9,732 nucleotides of DNA, taken from assembly GCA_049578985.1 (NCBI GenBank), contig JBAUMZ010000167.1:1-9732 (forward strand). The letters run 5' to 3'. This DNA is from TH5896 sp049578985. Lineage in GTDB: Archaea > Thermoproteota > Nitrososphaeria > Nitrososphaerales > Nitrososphaeraceae. This document shows positions 6,544 to 9,732 of the stretch, in pieces. A program made the translations under genes and the position numbers. Position 1 is the stretch's first letter. Each line of letters begins with the position of its first letter. The notes beneath the pieces are model-generated. The model saw only the letters and a program-made list of their open reading frames with translations. It searched no databases and had not been told where the DNA came from.

Positions 6544-7237
6544 ACAATTCGATGCTTTAGAAGACGACGTAGCAATAGATTTACCAATACTATTAGCTAC
6601 CCTCATTATAGATTGCTAAACATTATCCTACAATCCCGATTTCTTGGCTTCAGTAATCAAATTTTATTCATGCTCCGCATATTTGAAAGCCGTTTCAAAT
6701 CCAAACAAGCTGAGAAGATTCTAATGATAACAAAATAATTCAATCTTATCACATCAGACGCTATTTTCGTGCATGTTACGTCGAGGAACAATGCCAAATC
6801 AATTTCTTGCTCGAAACTATCTCTTTAATTTTGTCTTTGATCTGAGTCAATTCATCAGAAATCTCTTATAGTTTATTAGTCCTTATCACTGTATGGACCT
6901 TGTTTCCTATCCATAAGTGTGAATACCCAGCCAGCTAACCGCAACTGAAATGAAGGGAAATAAAGGATATCACAACAATCTCAAACAGGATGTTGAAAAG
7001 GCATTGTCTGTACTCTTACAGCAGCCAGAAGTTAATGCAACCACTTATTGAACTGAGAGTTTGTCTTGCCATATGATGCCGAATGATGTTTAATATAGAA
7101 AATAAGACTATGTAAGGTTAGTTATCGATATAGTTAGTTGTTGTACGTCCTAACATAAGTTACATTATAGCTTACGGACATGAGCTCGATTTTGATTTTA
7201 TCATTTTATTCTGAAGAATCATACAATCGTGGGGTAG
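6544..7237. other. Long non-coding or decayed region upstream of the FTR1 gene
   Basis: No intact gene was found in about 700 bp, but several coding-like scraps appear. On the minus strand at 6628-6720 a frame reads GFETAFKYAEHE, stop, NLITEAKKSGL. On the minus strand near 6811-6867 there is a charged helical piece (EISDELTQIKDKIKEIVSSK). On the plus strand at 6950-7051 a 33-codon ATG frame contains NLKQDVEKALSVLLQQPEVN; this helical piece could be a remnant of the extracytoplasmic N-terminal region of the FTR1 gene downstream. Each piece alone is weak; together they suggest former coding sequence eroded by stops and shifts. No RNA gene was recognised. Confidence 0.3.
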
Positions 7238-7259
7238 TACAACCGAATCATACAATCGT
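7216..7259 (+). repeat. Direct repeat of 15 bp, 29-bp period
   Basis: GAATCATACAATCGT occurs perfectly at 7216-7230 and 7245-7259, separated by GGGGTAGTACAACC. It is a 1.5-copy tandem repeat of a 29-bp unit, just before the broken start of the FTR1 gene. Confidence 0.8.
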
Positions 7260-7598
7260 CTTTATTAACCAATATTCAAGAGTTAAGAAAGGGTACCGGT
7301 AGTTATACGGGAGAAACACTCCAAATGGGAGCGGCTGACGAACATACAAAGCAGTATGTTAGAAATAACATAGATCAAACAGGCTTGAAGTTGACTGAAA
7401 TGCTCAGGCTTTATAAGAACCAAAAGTTTGGGTTATCGTGATGATGAAGCTCTACTAACTGCAAGGTCTGCCTATTTGGATAGCTATGAGATGATAGAGG
7501 TTCCGTTAAGGCCTATAGATCCCGACTTCACATGAGATACAGAAATCAAGTTCGCGGAGCTAAGGAATCTTATCCTGAAGCAGATCCCGTATGAAGAA
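7238..7598 (+). pseudogene. Broken N-terminal region of the FTR1 iron permease gene
   Basis: Two frames upstream of the intact permease encode its family's N-terminal helical region. Frame one, open from 7238, includes GTGSYTGETLQMGAADEHTK then NNIDQTGLKLTEMLRLYKNQ, and hits TGA at 7439-7441. The next frame, which is that of the permease, takes over near 7428 with GYRDDEALLTARSAYLDSYE and EVPLRPIDPDFT, meets an in-frame TGA at 7533-7535, and continues IKFAELRNLI into the permease. The pattern of helix, A-R-x-A-Y-L-x-x-Y-E, D-P and a further helix is what FTR1 proteins of this type carry before the first RExxE. One extra base (in the AAAA/TTT/GGG runs at 7422-7433) and one sense-to-TGA change account for the damage. 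No signal peptide remains upstream. This suggests a real pseudogene, although errors in the assembly are possible. Confidence 0.75.
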
Positions 7599-8588
7599 GT
7601 GGAGGCTAAGGCTGTAGAAATAATAAGAGGCCTTGATGAATCTGAAAGACTTGTTTCAGGAGTGGGCATAGTAGCACCCACTATTGCGTTCTCTGCTTCA
7701 TTTTCAATTATATTCAGAGAAGGTCTCGAATCAGCCCTAATAATAGGTGCAATACTTACGTACCTCCAAGCGTCTAGGAATACACACTTCAAGAAGCATG
7801 TCTATTGCGGAATTCTTGTCGCAATTGCAGCCACAGCTGCAACATGGTTTATTGCGCAGTATTTGATCGAAATATCCGGAGCTGACAGAGGACTGATCGA
7901 AGCGATTGCAGCGCTTTCAGCAGTAGCAGTACTCTTTTGGGTGAGCTTCTGGGTACTGAACAAGATCGAATCTAAGAAGTGGATTGAATTTGTTAAAGCA
8001 AAAGTCTGGAAGGCCACTACAACGGGTAGTGTAATTGTATTTGTTACTCTGGCATTTTTTACGGTGTATAGGGAGGGATTCGAAACTGTTCTATTTTATC
8101 AGGCTATGCTATCTTTTGCAAAGTACATGGAATTATATGTTGTGTTAGGCATGGTATTGGGTCTTATTGTTATCGTAGGAGCAGCTATTATAATCAACAT
8201 GATAGGAAGGAAATTGCCATTACGGGTGCTCTTTGCTTTAACCATGGGCATTGGAGCATATATGTCCATCTCGTTTATGGAAAATGCGATCAGAGAACTA
8301 CAGGAAATAGGAGTGGCACCTACTACCCCTTTGTTTGGCAAAATCTCAAGATTGGATATTAATCTGGCAACAATAACAGGAATTCATCCCACAGTAGAAT
8401 CCATTGTGGCTCAGATCTTACTCCTGTCGATATATATGGCAGGATCACTGTATGTACTCGTTCTTAAACCTCGAAGACAGAAAGCGATTGAAAACGCAAA
8501 AAAATCCATGGCTGATTTACGTGACGATCGAGGCGGAGAAGGTAGTAATGAAATAAGGTATCGAAAAAAAATGGTTTCGCTGATTTGA
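7599..8588 (+). CDS. FTR1-family iron permease, membrane part (N-terminally truncated)
   Basis: FTR1 permeases carry iron across the cytoplasmic membrane. The 329-aa frame from a GTG start has both hallmark iron-binding motifs, REGLE at 40-44 (IIFREGLESALIIGAILTYL) and REGFE at 158-162 (VYREGFETVLFYQAML). About seven hydrophobic segments fall near 24-55, 68-91, 98-120, 143-157, 174-200, 207-225 and 263-288. The C-terminus is basic and cytoplasmic-like (PRRQKAIENAKKSMADLRDD). Residues 1-22 are the last helix of the N-terminal region, so the GTG is probably not the original start: coding sequence continues upstream through a TGA and a frameshift. The core could still fold as a permease, but loss of the signal peptide and outer domain could alter topology or iron capture. 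No partner oxidase, EfeO or EfeB is nearby. A specific symbol is not justified. Confidence 0.85.
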   Translation: MEAKAVEIIRGLDESERLVSGVGIVAPTIAFSASFSIIFREGLESALIIGAILTYLQASRNTHFKKHVYCGILVAIAATAATWFIAQYLIEISGADRGLIEAIAALSAVAVLFWVSFWVLNKIESKKWIEFVKAKVWKATTTGSVIVFVTLAFFTVYREGFETVLFYQAMLSFAKYMELYVVLGMVLGLIVIVGAAIIINMIGRKLPLRVLFALTMGIGAYMSISFMENAIRELQEIGVAPTTPLFGKISRLDINLATITGIHPTVESIVAQILLLSIYMAGSLYVLVLKPRRQKAIENAKKSMADLRDDRGGEGSNEIRYRKKMVSLI

Positions 8589-8689
8589 ACATCAAACGTC
8601 AGTTCACAGAGTTTATATCTGAGAATCGATGTCATTTGTCTTCTTATGACACTATACTATTGACATTGATACTACTGATCCACATGTGT

Positions 8690-8983
8690 TTAAATTAGTA
8701 ATGAATGTTTTTGATCGTCCTTATGCGTCAATATTCGCACTACGCTAAGGTTCTTGCATATTGGACAGGAATCGAATCGCACTTCTCTATCCAGTAATGA
8801 TGCACACCAGTAGCATAACTCACATAACAGAAAGGTTATGTCGGTACGTATTGTTATGTGTTGCCTATTAACTACAGATTCCGTACTAGATGCTTCATGG
8901 ATCGATAATTTTATAGAACTATTATTAGTATCTAAGGATATTATGCGTTCCTGATATAGTGGATCGGAGTCGAAGTTTTTCAA
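8690..8983 (-). CDS. 97-aa zinc-ribbon-like protein with C-x2-CYWCAS motif, paralogue
   Basis: This paralogue of the 77-aa gene at 697-930 has cysteines at 54, 57, 60, 73 and 76 (LCELCYWCAS, then CPICKN). Residues 1-45 are polar, Ser/Asn-rich and unlike the paralogue; a beta-like ITIRTDITFLL leads into the first knuckle in both. The gap between the cysteine groups is 13 residues here and 18 in the other copy. The C-terminal tail adds VVRILTHKDD. The frame begins at a TTG (8983); a TGA lies three codons upstream and no internal ATG exists, so TTG is the only sensible start. An AT-rich box (TTTAAATTAA, about 9000-9009) lies upstream. The gene is convergent with the FTR1 gene. Zn2+ binding is likely; the role is unknown. 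Confidence 0.72.
   Translation of the reverse strand: MKNFDSDPLYQERIISLDTNNSSIKLSIHEASSTESVVNRQHITIRTDITFLLCELCYWCASLLDREVRFDSCPICKNLSVVRILTHKDDQKHSLLI
8822..8859 (+). repeat. Inverted repeat plus third half-site inside the zinc-ribbon gene
   Basis: ACATAAC (8822-8828) and GTTATGT (8835-8841) form a perfect 7-bp hairpin with a 6-base loop, and GTTATGT recurs at 8853-8859. It lies inside coding sequence just before the first cysteine knuckle, so codon constraint may explain part of it. Confidence 0.5.
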
Positions 8984-9114
8984 ATCTATTCATCATCTTA
9001 ATTTAAAGCCTAAATGAGTATATAACAATAGACTAACTATGTTCTCCTTTTTCTCTTTGATATCTGTTCGATTAACTATTAATGAGCTTCCCAACTACTA
9101 GTAGCCTGTGATTC

Positions 9115-9387
9115 TCAGTGATTACTCAAGTATTGCCATTGCTTCATAAATTCATGAAATTCTGCAATTAATTGCGAATTTACAGGGTTTGGCACTCTAT
9201 CATGAATGTGTTTGACTGTAGTAGCGAGTGTGGTAGGCATCAGTGCTTGCTCCTCCTTAACCAGACATCCTTCTTCATGCCGTATTCTGTTGTCTCTTCT
9301 AATGTCTTCTGAAGTATATGAACCCACGTAGTAGGTGGGCCCAAGGGTGTGTGAACCATTTTTGACTTGAATTTTGGGCTCTACCAT
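9115..9387 (-). CDS. 90-aa protein, possible tyrosine-recombinase N-terminal stub
   Basis: The frame starts at ATG 9387 (MVEPKIQVKNGSHTLGPTYY) and ends in TGA. The middle is charged (TSEDIRRDNRIRHEEG), with one cysteine. The C-terminus (PVNSQLIAEFHEFMKQWQYL, about 68-87) resembles, from memory, the start of the SAM-like DNA-binding domain of thaumarchaeal tyrosine recombinases, where N-x-x-L-I-x-x-F-x-x-F-M-K is followed by helices of the core-binding domain. Here the frame stops at once and no catalytic domain follows, so it would be a stub, or else an unrelated small protein. No hydrophobic segment is present. In the same frame upstream lies a 15-codon ORF ending in TAA six codons before this ATG. 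I am reasonably sure the frame is or was coding, but not of the family. Confidence 0.5.
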   Translation of the reverse strand: MVEPKIQVKNGSHTLGPTYYVGSYTSEDIRRDNRIRHEEGCLVKEEQALMPTTLATTVKHIHDRVPNPVNSQLIAEFHEFMKQWQYLSNH

Positions 9388-9393
9388 AATATC

Positions 9394-9441
9394 TTAACGA
9401 TCCGGATCCTTCTTGTTTTTGATAGATTTACTGTGTGTCAT
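9394..9441 (-). other. 15-codon ORF in frame with the 90-aa gene
   Basis: An ATG at 9441 opens MTHSKSIKNKKDPDR and ends in TAA at 9394-9396, two codons before the ATG of the 90-aa gene and in the same frame. It could be an N-terminal extension cut by a nonsense mutation, a leader ORF, or chance. Confidence 0.25.
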
Positions 9442-9489
9442 AGTAAACAATCTAAGAACTATGGAATTTTGATGTAAACCTACGGTCGA

Positions 9490-9505
9490 TATTTAAGAAT
9501 AAATC
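9490..9505 (+). promoter_or_regulatory. TATA region of the right-edge secreted-protein gene
   Basis: TATTTAAG (9490-9497) and AATAAATC (9498-9505) overlap as candidate boxes. The second is centred about 26 bp before the TTG at 9528, consistent with a leaderless transcript. Confidence 0.4.
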
Positions 9506-9527
9506 TTCAAATACAAGCATCATCTAA

Positions 9528-9732
9528 TTGACACAATTGTACCCTGCTACAAGAAGAGTGACGTTAACTCTTGGATTATTTTTATTAGGTACGCTTGGAT
9601 TATCTTGTTTATCTACTGCTTTTTTTGTACAACAAGATCGTGCACTTGCACAACAAGATTTGCAGACAACAGAATACAGAAATTTGGTTATAGATCTGGG
9701 AAATGGAGTAAAGACTAACGCTCAATTAACAC
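9528..9732 (+). CDS. Secreted protein, partial, runs off the right edge
   Basis: From the TTG at 9528, 68 codons are open to the window edge; an in-frame TAA lies directly upstream, and a second TTG at 9537 is the alternative start. The N-terminus is a clear signal peptide: basic MTQLYPATRR (1-10), a hydrophobic core of about 24 residues (VTLTLGLFLLGTLGLSCLST), then QQDRALAQQ with an AxA signal-peptidase site after residue 41. The RR pair before the core may be a Tat feature, but a full Tat motif is not evident. The mature start (YRNLVIDLGNGVKTNAQLT) resembles, from memory, the first strands of secreted alpha/beta-hydrolase-type proteins of thaumarchaea; this is a guess because the catalytic part lies outside the window. 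Confidence 0.75.
   Translation, partial: MTQLYPATRRVTLTLGLFLLGTLGLSCLSTAFFVQQDRALAQQDLQTTEYRNLVIDLGNGVKTNAQLT

Noticed and set aside
6331..6606. 91-codon minus-strand ORF over the cyclase 3' end
   Set aside because: Mostly antisense to the conserved cyclase C-terminus, with no recognisable motif.
4861..6940. Short repeat CAGCCAGCTAA near 4861 and 6929
   Set aside because: Only about 10-11 bp are shared with no extension of similarity; likely chance.
7438..7450. TGATGA-type box resembling a C box of a C/D guide RNA
   Set aside because: No paired D box or second C'/D' set at suitable spacing; the bases are codons of the FTR1 N-terminal region.
7484..8635. Four minus-strand ORFs opposite the FTR1 gene
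   Set aside because: They are antisense to the permease; their composition mirrors hydrophobic codons on the plus strand.
1..9732. CRISPR array, tRNA, rRNA or complete insertion sequence
   Set aside because: No regularly spaced repeats, no cloverleaf with conserved TTC motif, no rRNA-like GC-rich block and no transposase frame were seen on either strand.

Overview
The window looks like a piece of an AT-rich archaeal genome, most probably an ammonia-oxidising member of the Nitrososphaeria (soil group I.1b, Nitrososphaera/Nitrosocosmicus-like). The evidence is a complete archaeal transcription factor B (TFB), TATA boxes about 26-28 bp upstream of start codons with almost no leader, several TTG/GTG starts without Shine-Dalgarno sites, and a class III nucleotide cyclase of a type I recall as common in these archaea. 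The lineage is an inference from gene content; no rRNA or amo gene is present.

Left part (1-1504, minus strand): a possible truncated ORF at the edge, a 45-aa cysteine-rich mini-protein, a doubtful 30-aa ORF, a 77-aa zinc-ribbon-like protein with a C-x2-CYWCAS motif, and a small two-helix membrane protein that looks frameshifted.

Centre (1574-6543): sufB (Fe-S cluster scaffold, minus) without sufC or sufD beside it. It is divergent from a TFB gene. A 104-aa protein of unknown function follows, with a palindrome abutting its TATA box. Next is a 570-bp region with a pair of degenerate direct repeats and coding-like debris, then an HTH plus class III adenylyl cyclase protein with a large insertion and altered transition-state residues.

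Right part (6544-9732): a long stretch of decayed sequence leads into an FTR1-type iron permease. The extracytoplasmic N-terminal region of this permease is broken by a frameshift and an in-frame TGA, while the membrane part with both RExxE motifs is intact. Then come a second member of the C-x2-CYWCAS family, a 90-aa protein that may be the stub of a tyrosine recombinase, and the 5' end of a secreted protein running off the right edge.

The genes do not form one operon. Iron permease and SufB both touch iron metabolism, but they are about 4.6 kb apart and on opposite strands. The clearest unusual signals are the paralogous cysteine mini-proteins, the broken FTR1 gene, the non-canonical cyclase and the repeat pair before it. 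I found no CRISPR array, rRNA, tRNA or complete mobile element.
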